DNA of 26,818 nucleotides, from the IMG/VR virus record IMGVR_UViG_3300045967_000011, positions 1 to 26,818 of that record; one strand, written 5' to 3'. How positions within the stretch are numbered: position 1 is the first letter of the stretch; each line of letters begins with the position of its first letter. Below the pieces are notes generated by a model. That model made no database searches, was not told the origin of the DNA, and was given only the letters and a program-made list of their open reading frames with translations. This document shows, in pieces, positions 1 to 9,400 of this stretch. Source of the DNA: a virus. A program made the translations under genes and the position numbers.

Positions 1-2
1 TT

Positions 3-218
3 GCTGCACCTGCCGATTGGGGGCCACACGAAGATACTGATAGAATAGCCGATGTCAGTAGTGGTCTGCTTCAAGCACTCGGCATCGAAACAGACGATGA
101 AGTTGAAGTCATCTTTCCTGTCGTGTTTGAAAGGAAGTTCAATGAAAAGATACTTGCTCGCTTTAAGCGCCATGACGTTAGCATTGACAGCAACAACGGA
201 GGCAATGGCAGCGCGTAA
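3..218 (+). CDS. 3' end of a gene entering from the left (partial)
   Basis: An open frame runs from the left edge (phase from base 3) to a TAA at 216-218, giving 71 C-terminal residues. It reads AAPADWGPHEDTDRIADVSS and ends in a Gly/Asn/Ser tail. The pattern DWGP...T.R.AD.S..L..ALG..TDDEVEV.FP resembles, from memory, the C-terminal part of phage and bacterial secreted cell-wall or double-psi-barrel proteins, but I cannot name the family from a fragment. The next gene (start 142) has its start codon inside this frame and overlaps it by 77 bases in another frame. Real coding is supported by the ordered acidic/hydrophobic composition and the long open frame. The function is not assigned; the start lies outside the window. 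Confidence 0.6.
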   Translation, partial: AAPADWGPHEDTDRIADVSSGLLQALGIETDDEVEVIFPVVFERKFNEKILARFKRHDVSIDSNNGGNGSA

Positions 219-474
219 GCACGTTCGCATCTACAAACCATCACCGCCACCTGTTGTGTCGCAGCCTATCTACTATCCGCTGGCTGCTGCTGTACCTGTT
301 GTCATTGCGTTCGACATTGCACGTAGAACAACGTGCGATACTAGGATCGCTGTCAGCACTGGTCCCGGTGATCCCGGTTTCGATCCCAAAGGACCAAAGA
401 CCGGCAACTTCTTAGTGCCTGCAATCTACCGTAGCGAGTGCAACGGTGTGCGGCCTAAGTGGTATGGCTGGTGA
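142..474 (+). CDS. Small secreted protein with Sec signal peptide
   Basis: 110 aa. The start at 142 is chosen over the upstream ATG at 52 because AAGGA stands 6 bases before it and because the protein then begins with a textbook signal peptide: MKR, a hydrophobic core LLALSAMTLALTA, and a likely AMA cleavage site near residue 23. The mature part has a Pro-rich stretch (KPSPPPVV), a hydrophobic segment near residues 45-60 (YYPLAAAVPVVIAFDIA), and two Cys that could pair in the periplasm. There is no lipobox Cys, so it is not a lipoprotein. The 5' end overlaps the previous gene by 77 bases. The family is not recognised. Export to the periplasm or envelope is inferred from the signal peptide only. 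Confidence 0.75.
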   Translation: MKRYLLALSAMTLALTATTEAMAARKHVRIYKPSPPPVVSQPIYYPLAAAVPVVIAFDIARRTTCDTRIAVSTGPGDPGFDPKGPKTGNFLVPAIYRSECNGVRPKWYGW

Positions 475-484
475 TTGGAGAAAC

Positions 485-580
485 ATGCCAAAATCAAGGA
501 AACGGAAGACAGCAAGACGCAAGCCCGCTAAGAAAAAGCGCAAACGTGCTGCGCCTAAAGCTGCTCCCGTTGTAGTGTAA
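485..580 (+). CDS. 31-aa very basic peptide (Lys/Arg/Ala-rich)
   Basis: A short gene: ATG at 485, TAA at 578-580, GGAG 4 bases upstream. The product MPKSRKRKTARRKPAKKKRK followed by an Ala/Pro/Val tail is about half Lys plus Arg, like a histone H1 tail or a packaged DNA-condensing peptide. It sits 10 bases after the secreted protein gene and 13 bases before the next gene, so it is part of the same late operon. A nucleic-acid-binding or virion-packaged role is inferred from charge only. No family is recognised. Confidence 0.65.
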   Translation: MPKSRKRKTARRKPAKKKRKRAAPKAAPVVV

Positions 581-593
581 CAGAGGAAGTGCT

Positions 594-749
594 ATGCCCA
601 AACAGTATGAAGCTATACGTGACAGGCTCATAGCGCAAGGCTTGCGTGAAGCTGCTGCAAAGAAGTCTGCGGCACGCATCTACAACAGCCAGCATCCTAA
701 CAAGCCTGTCACGAACAAGCACAAGGCTCCACCGAAGCGGAGTAAATAA
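594..749 (+). CDS. 51-aa conserved small phage protein
   Basis: ATG at 594 with GAGGAAG 4 bases upstream; TAA at 747-749. The product starts MPKQYEAIRDRLIAQGLREA, then AAKKSAARIYNSQHPNK, and ends basic. The pattern M-P-x-x-YEAIRD...G...AA...AARIYNS...PV...HK matches, from memory, a family of small hypothetical proteins found in many tailed-phage late operons. Residues 3-33 look like two amphipathic helices. The function is unknown. The stop is followed after 1 base by the next start codon, so translation is probably coupled. Confidence 0.7.
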   Translation: MPKQYEAIRDRLIAQGLREAAAKKSAARIYNSQHPNKPVTNKHKAPPKRSK

Positions 750-750
750 C

Positions 751-924
751 ATGCCAATCGGTCTGATCTTTTGGGTGTTAATGCTGCTGTGGATCATCGC
801 TACTATTACACGTAGAGTAGGCGGCACGAACTTTCCGTGGGCCGATCCTGCAGGTGATGTGCTAGCGTTGATCTTGTTCTTTCTACTAGGTTGGAAAGTG
901 TTTGGCTTCATAGTACACGCATGA
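751..924 (+). CDS. 57-aa membrane protein with two hydrophobic segments
   Basis: ATG at 751, with GGAG 8 bases upstream inside the end of the previous gene. Hydrophobic segments lie at about residues 2-18 (PIGLIFWVLMLLWIIAT) and 35-55 (DVLALILFFLLGWKVFGFIV), separated by a short polar loop. Size and topology fit a small holin or another phage inner-membrane protein, but there is no diagnostic holin motif. The stop overlaps the next start as ATGA (921-924), which implies coupled translation with the acetyltransferase. Confidence 0.75.
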   Translation: MPIGLIFWVLMLLWIIATITRRVGGTNFPWADPAGDVLALILFFLLGWKVFGFIVHA

Positions 925-1463
925 AAGTACGAGAACTAAACACGCCCGCACAGGGTCTTGATGTTGAATGGCTAGCACAGCTACACCATGAAGAGTTTGG
1001 TGGTAGCCGCGAGTTCGATACTAAGGCTGTTGAGCGGGCGTGTATACACTGTATAACTGATACCAAGCGTAGGCATCTTAACTGCTGGATTGTGTACGAT
1101 GAAGCATTTGACAAGCCGGTTGGTTACTTGGCTGCAACGATGCACTCATCGTTCTATAGTTTCCGTAGTTACGCCGTGCAAGAGATGTGGTACGTGCTTC
1201 CCCATTTCAGAGGGACGAGTGCTGCAATCAGGCTTGTGCGTGAGTTTGAGCAATGGGCGCATGAACGTGGAGCGGAACGAGTGTACATGCAAGTCGAGCA
1301 TGATGACGACAAGCAATTGGTTGAACGGATTTTCTCACTTATCGGTAAATTAGGTTATCACAAGAAGGGCTACATTGCCGTCAAAGTACTCAACAATGTA
1401 GAGGACATGAAAGATGCTCGCACCACACATAGCAGCGTGGGCGCTGAACAAGCGCAAGTCTAA
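921..1463 (+). CDS. GNAT-family N-acetyltransferase
   Basis: 180 aa. The core is GNAT-like: a beta strand VQEMWYVLPHFRG leads into the acetyl-CoA pyrophosphate-binding turn RGTSAA at residues 97-102, then helix IRLVREFEQWAHERGA, strand VYMQV, and a closing LGYHKKGYIAVK. Such enzymes transfer acetyl from acetyl-CoA to an amine; the substrate here is unknown. GNAT genes are common just upstream of internal virion genes in podoviruses, where the product may be injected or may modify host proteins. Translation is probably coupled to the upstream gene through ATGA. The 3' end overlaps the next gene by 50 bases. The gene contains a perfect copy of the TATACA-N-TGTATA palindrome at 1042-1056, the only exact copy on the late side. 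Confidence 0.85.
   Translation: MKVRELNTPAQGLDVEWLAQLHHEEFGGSREFDTKAVERACIHCITDTKRRHLNCWIVYDEAFDKPVGYLAATMHSSFYSFRSYAVQEMWYVLPHFRGTSAAIRLVREFEQWAHERGAERVYMQVEHDDDKQLVERIFSLIGKLGYHKKGYIAVKVLNNVEDMKDARTTHSSVGAEQAQV
1042..1056. promoter_or_regulatory. Dispersed palindrome GTATACACTGTATAA (inside late GNAT gene)
   Basis: Exact core in the acetyltransferase coding sequence, the only exact copy in the 10.7-kb late block. Confidence 0.55.
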
Positions 1464-2523
1464 AGACGACAGCGAGCGGCATGTAGCTGCGACGGCAGTG
1501 ACTACGCCGCTCTCTGACAAACCTAAGAAGCGCGCAAAGAAGGAGCGCGTGTTGGAGACAAAGGGCGGCGGCACATATATTCCTCCGCAACCCACACCGC
1601 AGGAACAAGCTGCTGCGCGTGATTGGGAAGCACAAAAAGAGTTCGAGCGCGAAGAGCGTCGTGCTGCTGCTGAGCGTGAGAGACTTGCTGCAGAGAAAGC
1701 TGCAAGTGATCTTGCGTGGACAGGCAGCAAGAATGCTGCGTACAATGCAGCGTTGCAAGGTGGTACACAGCGCTTGCGTTCGCTAGGCATTGAAAGCGGT
1801 GATCCCTACGGTGTATATGATCAATTCACTGGCAGGATCAATCAAGCCAATGCTGGTCTGCAAGTTGGCTCTGACTACTCGACAGCGTTTGCACCTACTA
1901 TTCTCGATGAGATACTAGGTGGTGCACGTACTGGTCAGCGCAACAAGTATCGCACTGCGTTTAATGCTGCAGTGTCTCCATACTATGCGGAGGATCGCTT
2001 CGGCAGCACTAGCGATGATGCTATCTTGGCTTCGATCCTTGAAGACCAATATGGCACTGCCTCAAGTGACTTGACTGCAGCACGTGATCGTGGGCAGATC
2101 AGTGACATTGCCTACAACCGTGCAGCCAAAGACCTACTCACTGCACGCTCGACCGCAAACACCGAACTGCAGAACATCGGCGGTGGCGTGTTGTCAGGTT
2201 ATCAAGATGCAATCAATCAGCGTCGGCAGAGTGCACTTGATCGTGCTGCTGAATGGGATTTCGGCTCTATCTACGATCCTAATCAGGAAGCCGGTCGCAT
2301 TCGCTCGTATGCTGACACGCGCGGTGCAGGACTTGAAGGTGACATTCGCGGTGCAATCGGTGGCCGCGAGTTCTTCGACATCAACTCCATCATCGGTAAA
2401 GCTGCTGCAAAGGTTGGCAATCAGACTACAGGTACTACGCCGGGTACTGGTGCGCTGCTTGACACCTTCACTAATCAACAGCAGCAGAACAACGCTACCC
2501 GCGCTAATGAGGGCATCTTCTAG
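1414..2523 (+). CDS. Internal virion-like structural protein (369 aa)
   Basis: The start at 1414 has GAGGA 8 bases upstream, inside the acetyltransferase gene. The N-terminus is basic (KPKKRAKKERV, residues 36-46). It is followed by a Pro/Gly stretch, then a charged Ala/Glu/Arg coiled coil at about residues 65-105 (EFEREERRAAAERERLAAEK). The rest is Gly/Ala/Asn/Gln-rich with helical repeats, ending in a Gln/Asn tail. I recognise no enzyme motif. Composition, size and position before the peptidoglycan-hydrolase virion protein fit an internal core or ejection protein of a short-tailed phage; this is inference from context. Confidence 0.7.
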   Translation: MLAPHIAAWALNKRKSKDDSERHVAATAVTTPLSDKPKKRAKKERVLETKGGGTYIPPQPTPQEQAAARDWEAQKEFEREERRAAAERERLAAEKAASDLAWTGSKNAAYNAALQGGTQRLRSLGIESGDPYGVYDQFTGRINQANAGLQVGSDYSTAFAPTILDEILGGARTGQRNKYRTAFNAAVSPYYAEDRFGSTSDDAILASILEDQYGTASSDLTAARDRGQISDIAYNRAAKDLLTARSTANTELQNIGGGVLSGYQDAINQRRQSALDRAAEWDFGSIYDPNQEAGRIRSYADTRGAGLEGDIRGAIGGREFFDINSIIGKAAAKVGNQTTGTTPGTGALLDTFTNQQQQNNATRANEGIF

Positions 2524-2534
2524 GAGTAGCGCTT

Positions 2535-3563
2535 ATGCTTGAAATGATAGGCGGCATACTCGGTGCAGGTGCAAGCCTAGCGAGTGGTATCATTGGTGCG
2601 GAAGCTGCTGATGAAGCAAGCGAACGCAACTTTGCTATCAACCTGTACAACTTGCAACTACGCGAACGCGAGCGTCAGGAGAGTATGGCGCTCGCGGCGC
2701 AATTGCGTAGAGAAGGCAAGTTAGGTACTACTGACATACGCGGCATACGCACACACTTCGTTCCCGGTAAAGGTTGGGTAGTTGACGCACCTGCTAACGT
2801 CAAAGCCATGATGGCTGCACAAGACGCTGAGCAGATGAAGCAACTCTTACAAGACCTGCCCATGCGCCGCAAGGTGATGGAGCGTAACTACGCGCGTGGG
2901 ATTGAGGATGAAGGTGTTGCGGACACGTTTAGGCGGAAGCTTGCTAACGTCTATACGCCAAGCGACGAAGCGTATGCTGCGGATTTGTACAATGCACAAG
3001 CAATGGGCTTGCGTGAAGCTAGCAGAGATGCTGGTAAGCGTGTCTTTACGCAGGCTATGCGTACTGGCAATAACAGCAACTTCGCGGACATAGCGAGTGC
3101 AATGGCGACTAGTGCTAATGATGCGTATGCTAAAGCTGCACTAACGTCAAAGCTCATGTCTCGCGGTGCTGGTCAACGCGAAGCAGACGACAGGCGTAAG
3201 TCGCTTGCTAATCTGTATAACCTGTTTGCTACTCGCGCTGGTCAACTGCCTGAAGTCAACTACAGGCCGCAAAACTTGGGCGAAGGTGACTTGAAGTTGG
3301 CGATGAGTGGCAACGCACAGAGTGGTCGTGATGCACTACAAGCTACCATGATGCGTGGCGGTAGTCTCGACTACGTACAGCCTAACTATGGTTGGGCTAA
3401 CGCTGTTGGTGGCGCAGGTAGTGCGCTTGCTAGTGCGTTCCGCATGGGCGGTGCTAAGTCACGCTACGACAACGCAGGTGGTGGTGTGACTGGCTTCGGT
3501 TCTCCCGGTGGTTATGGTGATGATGAGTTGTATCAGGGTGGTGAAGGCGATTACTTCTCATAG
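2535..3563 (+). CDS. Internal virion-like protein with hydrophobic Gly/Ala N-terminus (342 aa)
   Basis: ATG at 2535, with AGGAG 8 bases upstream. Residues 1-25 (MLEMIGGILGAGASLASGII) form a Gly/Ala hydrophobic helix. Long helical, Ala/Arg/Glu-rich sequence follows to about residue 230, then a Gly-rich disordered C-terminus (GGGVTGFGSPGGYGDD). This arrangement resembles small ejection proteins of the T7 gp14 class, which insert into the outer membrane early in DNA delivery. The similarity is by architecture, not by a sequence motif I can name. The gene lies 11 bases after the previous one and 8 bases before the next. Confidence 0.7.
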   Translation: MLEMIGGILGAGASLASGIIGAEAADEASERNFAINLYNLQLRERERQESMALAAQLRREGKLGTTDIRGIRTHFVPGKGWVVDAPANVKAMMAAQDAEQMKQLLQDLPMRRKVMERNYARGIEDEGVADTFRRKLANVYTPSDEAYAADLYNAQAMGLREASRDAGKRVFTQAMRTGNNSNFADIASAMATSANDAYAKAALTSKLMSRGAGQREADDRRKSLANLYNLFATRAGQLPEVNYRPQNLGEGDLKLAMSGNAQSGRDALQATMMRGGSLDYVQPNYGWANAVGGAGSALASAFRMGGAKSRYDNAGGGVTGFGSPGGYGDDELYQGGEGDYFS

Positions 3564-3571
3564 GTGTAACA

Positions 3572-6415
3572 ATGGCTGTCATTCCTAGCGGTACAAGTGA
3601 ACCGTGGTTTTGGGCTGCACGTGAGGCTGCAGCTAATGATGCACTTGCGCGATTGTTCATATCGCTAGCTGCACAACGTGAACGCAGCCGCGAACACATG
3701 CAAAATCAGCGTGAGTTGCTTGAGCTACGTGACCGCTATACACGTGGTATATATGAAGACTACGGTGCACCCGGTACACGTGGCGGCGGGAGGAATACAG
3801 ATGCACCATACTATCCCGAAAACAATCCTCTTGGTCCCGGTGCTGCTGGCAGTGGTAGGACCGCTCCTGCTGCACCTAGTAGTGCGCCTCCTAAACTGAT
3901 CCCCGGTGCACAACCACTAGGGCCGGGAGTAGGCACATTCACTCCTACGCCGCAACAAACAAGTGAGCTTGAGGTTGATGAGAGTGACGGCACTACTACG
4001 ACACTTAGTGCACAGTCGCGTCAGCCGCAAGCTGGCGCTGCTCCTGTACCTGCACAACCTTATGCGCCTAAGTCTGTACGTACTACAACTGAACCTACAC
4101 AACTACCGCGTCAACCGCGCGTGAGTGGTGGTGGACAGAGACAGAGCGCTGCGTTTGTGCCTATACGTCCTGAAGTGTTGCAAGCGTGGAACGCTGCAGA
4201 GAAGAAATATGGTCTACCGCAGGGTATGCTGCTTACACTACTCGGCATGGAGAACAGCGGCGGCAGAAATCTCAATCGCAATCCGCAGTCGAGTGGTGGT
4301 GCTGAAGGCATCTTTCAGTTCACACGCGACTTGCGTAAGGAGTACAATATACCTGACAGCGATCTGCGCGATCCTATCAAGATGGGCGATTGGGCTGCAC
4401 GTAATATGCGCCGCAATGCCGATGCATTCACTAAGTTGACAGGTCAGAAGCTCGGCAACACGCAAGACGATGTACTTGACTACGCGCTGTTGCATCAATT
4501 CGGCATTGGCGACGGGCCAAGGATTGTTGCTGCTACTCGGCTCAATCCTGACATGCGTATGTCAGACGCAATGCTCAAACTCAATGGTCGTGATAACTAT
4601 CGCGTGCTTGTCAACAATGGCATCCCCGGCAATGCGTCGGTGAAAGCTGTAGTTGATAGTCACGGTAAGCGCATTGCACCGTGGCAGAGTGCTGCAATCA
4701 AGCTACAAGACAATCCAGAAGCTACATCATCAACCGCTACTACAGCGCCTCCGTCCGCAGGAGGGGACGATGGCGGTGACGCCTCTACCTTTCTCGACAG
4801 CAGGAGCAGGGGAGCTAGAATTGCAGGACTTGATCCAGTCTTTACAGACAGGTTAGCTGCTGCTGCTAAGGAAGCAGAGGAAGCAACCGGACATCGTATA
4901 CAAATCAACTCCGGTCATCGCACTACTGCAGAGCAAGCTGACATCTTCCGTCGCAGTGGTGGTGGTAGGCGCTTCTTAGCAGCACCGCCGGGGAGAAGTA
5001 GACATGAAAGTGGCGCTGCAGCGGACATTGCACACGGTCCAGCGTTGGATTGGTTGCATCAAAACAGAGGATATATTGCTCGCAAGTATGGCATTGACTT
5101 CTTGCGTGGGCGTGCTTTTGGCCGTGATCCTGTGCATGTACAAATGATCCCCGGTCGTGTTGATCCTAATGTTAGGTTCTTCAAACCGACGCAAGTTGCA
5201 CAAGAGGCTCCTAAGCCGCCTGAGTTGCCTAGCATGCGTGGCACGGACAACCTCACTCAATACTCACAACCTAGTGCACCTATTGCTACTGCTGATGTGT
5301 TTGGTGGTACTCGCACTAATCCTCAAGTTATGGCCGATATACCACTACCACGTAGTCAGCCTGATGTAGCAACACCGGACATACCCGATGCAGCCGCAGC
5401 ACAAGCGAAGCCGCAGCCGACGCAAGAGTTGGAGAGGCCGCAGGTTAATCCAACGGTACAAGCACAGCCACAGTCTTATGTTACTGACGACGAAGCTCGC
5501 GCTGCTATGCAACGACCGGGACAGCCGGGAGCAGGTGTGCAAGCTGTCGGCAGTGCTATGCAGTCAATACGCGAGCTAGCTAGGAAGTATGCTAGAGGCG
5601 GTACAGGTGAAGACACACGCAACGTGACTGCTGATGAAGCACAACGTGTACCGTCTACAGCGCTGCAAGCTGGCGAGCCTGACAATCCTTTCATGCCAGT
5701 TGATAGGCCGATGGTGAGTGTGGGTACGTTGCTTGACAAGTTCTCAGCACAGCCGCAACGCGACATACCCGCGCCGCGTGGTGCGGAGTTGTATGGTCAG
5801 CCGTCAGTGCCGCGACCTGATGAGCGCTATGCACCACCTGTAGCGCAGTACTCGCCGGGGCAACTTGACCCTGATACAATTAGGCAGATGGAAGAGATGA
5901 TCTTGAACAGGCGTAGTGAAGCTACACCGCCTGACACACGTGGCAGTGTGATCGACAACGTGCGTGACTTTCTCAATAAGATGTATGTAGGCGGCGGCAT
6001 CGAGAATGAGATGGGCTACTTTGGTCAAGAGAACATACCAACAGCAGCACCCAAAGTTGTAGCACCTAAACCTATACCTGTCGCGCCACCGCGTAGCGTG
6101 AAGACGCTTGCCATTGGTCCTAATGGCGAAGTGCTTGAACCTGAAGTTGAACAGCAGCCGCTTGGACCTGCATTCGTGCCGAAGAAACAGCAAGGCGCAC
6201 CGCCTCCTGTGACTGGTCCTATACCTATGGCTCCTGCACCGGGAGCAGGTGGTGCTGCACCTAAACCACAGGGTATACAGCGTATACCCGATCCTAATAA
6301 CCCCGGCAAGTTCATCTATCGTACACCGGATGAAACACAGTTCATGGAAGGTGACGATGGTCAGTTTCCGTTAGCTGAACTTGATCCACTTGCAGAGGAA
6401 GTGACCTTTGGCTGA
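3572..6415 (+). CDS. Virion peptidoglycan hydrolase: SLT-like plus M15 peptidase-like domains
   Basis: 947 aa, start ATG 3572 after AGGTG. Residues about 205-330 form a lytic-transglycosylase-like domain: EKKYGLPQGMLLTLLGMENSG with candidate catalytic Glu227, followed by GGAEGIFQF (the G-A-x-G-l-x-Q signature). Residues about 415-530 form a DD-peptidase/VanY-like (M15) domain with SRHESGAAADI (zinc ligands His478 and Asp485) and DPVHVQM (His522, with Asp519 nearby). The linkers and the C-terminal 400 residues are Pro/Gln/Ala-rich and probably disordered. One protein could therefore cut both glycan strands and peptide stems to let the DNA channel cross the cell wall. Its place among internal virion genes supports a virion-borne, not lysis, role. 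The overlap with the next gene is 8 bases. Confidence 0.88.
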   Translation: MAVIPSGTSEPWFWAAREAAANDALARLFISLAAQRERSREHMQNQRELLELRDRYTRGIYEDYGAPGTRGGGRNTDAPYYPENNPLGPGAAGSGRTAPAAPSSAPPKLIPGAQPLGPGVGTFTPTPQQTSELEVDESDGTTTTLSAQSRQPQAGAAPVPAQPYAPKSVRTTTEPTQLPRQPRVSGGGQRQSAAFVPIRPEVLQAWNAAEKKYGLPQGMLLTLLGMENSGGRNLNRNPQSSGGAEGIFQFTRDLRKEYNIPDSDLRDPIKMGDWAARNMRRNADAFTKLTGQKLGNTQDDVLDYALLHQFGIGDGPRIVAATRLNPDMRMSDAMLKLNGRDNYRVLVNNGIPGNASVKAVVDSHGKRIAPWQSAAIKLQDNPEATSSTATTAPPSAGGDDGGDASTFLDSRSRGARIAGLDPVFTDRLAAAAKEAEEATGHRIQINSGHRTTAEQADIFRRSGGGRRFLAAPPGRSRHESGAAADIAHGPALDWLHQNRGYIARKYGIDFLRGRAFGRDPVHVQMIPGRVDPNVRFFKPTQVAQEAPKPPELPSMRGTDNLTQYSQPSAPIATADVFGGTRTNPQVMADIPLPRSQPDVATPDIPDAAAAQAKPQPTQELERPQVNPTVQAQPQSYVTDDEARAAMQRPGQPGAGVQAVGSAMQSIRELARKYARGGTGEDTRNVTADEAQRVPSTALQAGEPDNPFMPVDRPMVSVGTLLDKFSAQPQRDIPAPRGAELYGQPSVPRPDERYAPPVAQYSPGQLDPDTIRQMEEMILNRRSEATPPDTRGSVIDNVRDFLNKMYVGGGIENEMGYFGQENIPTAAPKVVAPKPIPVAPPRSVKTLAIGPNGEVLEPEVEQQPLGPAFVPKKQQGAPPPVTGPIPMAPAPGAGGAAPKPQGIQRIPDPNNPGKFIYRTPDETQFMEGDDGQFPLAELDPLAEEVTFG

Positions 6416-9400
6416 TTACACGCGCGAAGAGTTCATTGAGAAGTTTGGCTACGATCCTGACACTGCTGTTGCTGATGAACAGCCGCAGGAAGGTGAAGGA
6501 TTGCTGAAGCGTTATGGTCGTGCTGCTGCAGTAGGTGCTGCTACTATACCTACTGATCTACTCGCATTGCCAGATATAGTGTATCAAGGCGGCAAGGCGT
6601 TAGTGAGTGGTGATAAACCATTCATGGAGCAATTCGGTGAGAACATACAAGTAGAGGGAGCAGCCGACAATGTGCGTAAGCATCTTACAGATATTGTCAC
6701 CGCGTGGCAGCAACAGAACCCGCAACTCTCGCAGCAAGACATCGAGCGTGGACTTGAAGACTACCAAAAGACGAAAGAGTTTGAAGACTTCAAGAACGAG
6801 CAGCTTAAAGGTGGTGCGTGGTTAGCTACTACAGCTAAGAACACTGTGAGGAAGTTTCTAGGTGACACGCGCACTGAAGAGCAGCGACCGTGGACAGAGA
6901 GTGTTGCAGAGATTGCAGGTGGTGCCATTGTGCCGGGTACTGCTGCTACTAAAGCAGCTAGTGCACTAACTCGCGGCGTGGTTGAGAGTGCATTAGCGAG
7001 TAGCAAGTTAGCACGTGGTGCTGCACGTACTGTTGAAGTGCTTACGCCACTTACTACACCTTATACTCCCGGCAACATAGCGCTCAATACAGCAGTAGGT
7101 ACGGGTATTGATCAAGCGCTGCGTGTTGCACAGGGTAAAGAGAGTGCATTCACCCCGAAAGATGAAGACACTGCAGGTGTGGGTACACTAGCGACGATAG
7201 CTGGCGGCGGCGCGGCGGCTGCTGCTTTCATTGGCGCTGTTAGAGGTAAGAGCAACGTAGCACTGCAAGCCAGTCAAACACGCAAAGCGCTTGAAGCTCA
7301 TCCACCTGTTGATATTCGTGTACCTGCTGAACCTAAAACAGGTCAGGCTGGCATTGAGAGTACTGTCGAACAGCAACTCAATCCACCTTCATACATCGAA
7401 CAACAGCCGTGGTACAAACGGCCAATGCAACGTCTTGCTAATCAGTTCGTAGATCAAGGCGCGGGGCTTGACGCTGTTATTAGACAAGAGCGTGGCTATG
7501 CTGAAGCGCAGAGGTTTGAAGGCATACGTACTACTAACACTGGCGCTGTACTGAATGACACCGTGTATGCTAACACTAATACGTCACTGCGTGATCTAGT
7601 ACATGCGGTCGATCAACTAGCGCCGGAAGAGCGTAGAGCGGTGCAAGCTGGCATGCAAATGTCATCGTATGCTGCACACTTGGGCGTGGTCGAACAGACT
7701 ACACTCGATCGGTTGTCTGCACTACAGCAACGGTTGAATAAGGCATCTAACAATCTGCAGCGTAGCAGGATACAGAAAGAGTTTGACCAACTTACTAATG
7801 ACTACTCGCGGTTCAAGCTTGACGATCCTAGTGCTAGGCCGATGTTGCCTGAGTTGCCTATGGCACAGGTCAAAGCAATAGCGAAGGCGTTTGAGAATGA
7901 TACGACACCGGGAGTAGTGAAAGTACGCGAAGCATTGAAAGCTTGGGGCGATGAAATGCTCAAGCTGCAAGTGCAAGAAGGTAAGATGTCTGCTGCGTAT
8001 GCTGCTAGCTTGCGCTCACGCAATCCTTACTATGTGCCTGTTATCAACGATCCTCTTAAAGGTGCGACTGGCTTCAACCGCTTGTACAAGAGCATCACCG
8101 AGAGCATCACTAGGCGCATGTCGAAACAGAGTGAGGGCACTGGTGGGGCTGTGCTACGCGAGACACCTATACAAGAGTTGAGCAAAGAGATACCTGCACC
8201 GCGCACTAATGCACTCGCACCTGAGAGCCGCGTTACTACGCCGCTGCATCCACTTAGCTCTATACGCTTCTACACTGAGCGAGCGTATCGAGATGTCGCG
8301 CATACGCATATGCGTAATGAGTACTTGCGTACATTGGCTAAACTGCCTGACGGTAAAGACACCGCATTCGTGCGTGATGGTCATATGCGCGTTGTACGCT
8401 TTACAGCGCCGGGGAGTGGTGGCAGGTTTAGTAACAAGACATGGCACGCTGCCGATGAGTTGGGTTCACCGCTTGTACGCGAAGCTGCTGAAAGTCCGCG
8501 TGTTGTACCTGAGTGGCAGAATGGGCGTGTGAGGCTGTGGGAGTTTGGTGATCTTGAACACGCAGCGATGCTACGTGCTGAGCCTGTTGTGTTGAATGGT
8601 TTGATGAAGGCGTTGAATACTACGTCACGCTTCTTCAAATTCTTCACCACAGGCAAAGGCAATCCTGTGTTTGCTGTCAAAGGTGCACTATATGATCTGA
8701 CTATTGGACTACTCACACACAGCGCTAATCGTGCGTTTGGTCCGCTGTCTACTGGTCTGCGACATATACTGCCAGAGAGCCTTGCTCGACACACGATAGG
8801 CCGCATTCCTGATCCTACTGCCATTGCTGCACCTGTGTATCACGCGATGCGGAGTGTGATTGATACGACTGTTAACTACGTCGCACATGCTACTGCTCAA
8901 ACACTCGCGCGTGAGAACGCTGCGTTTGGTGCAATGAGGCAGGTGCTAGGTCCGAAGCTGTGGAATGACGTAGTAGCTGCAAGCACGAAGGTTGCGTTGT
9001 GGACAGACAACTTCAAGACGATGCAGCTAATGCGAGCGGGAGTTGCACATGGTGTTACCGCTGTTGATGATATATCCAAGGTGCGCGGTGCTTGGGCTAT
9101 CTCTGTTGATAGCATACCTAAACCGTTGCGAGCGGCGTGGCAATTCTACGGAGACTTAGTTAACTCGATCTATCTCGCACCGAAACGTATGTTCTACACA
9201 GAGAACTACGGCTTGTTGTATCGTAAGTACAACGGCAACATACCGAAGCAAGCGCTTGATCAACTCATACATGAGACACGCACTATTGGCGGTGACATGA
9301 GTAAGATACCTGCCAGCAAGCTTATGCGTGATGCTGAGATGATCTTCCCTTACCTGACACAGACTAAGTTGGGCACTTATCATCTATACCGCAACATGTT

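Noticed and set aside
52-474. A Rz/Rz1-type spanin pair at the overlapping first two genes
   Set aside because: The secreted protein has a normal Sec signal and no lipobox Cys, and the upstream fragment has no N-terminal membrane anchor in view, so nothing specific supports spanins.
6273-6287. GTATACAGCGTATAC as an eleventh operator
   Set aside because: It has a central mismatch, lies deep in a late coding sequence and is explained by the codons for Ile-Gln-Arg-Ile; treated as a near-match only.
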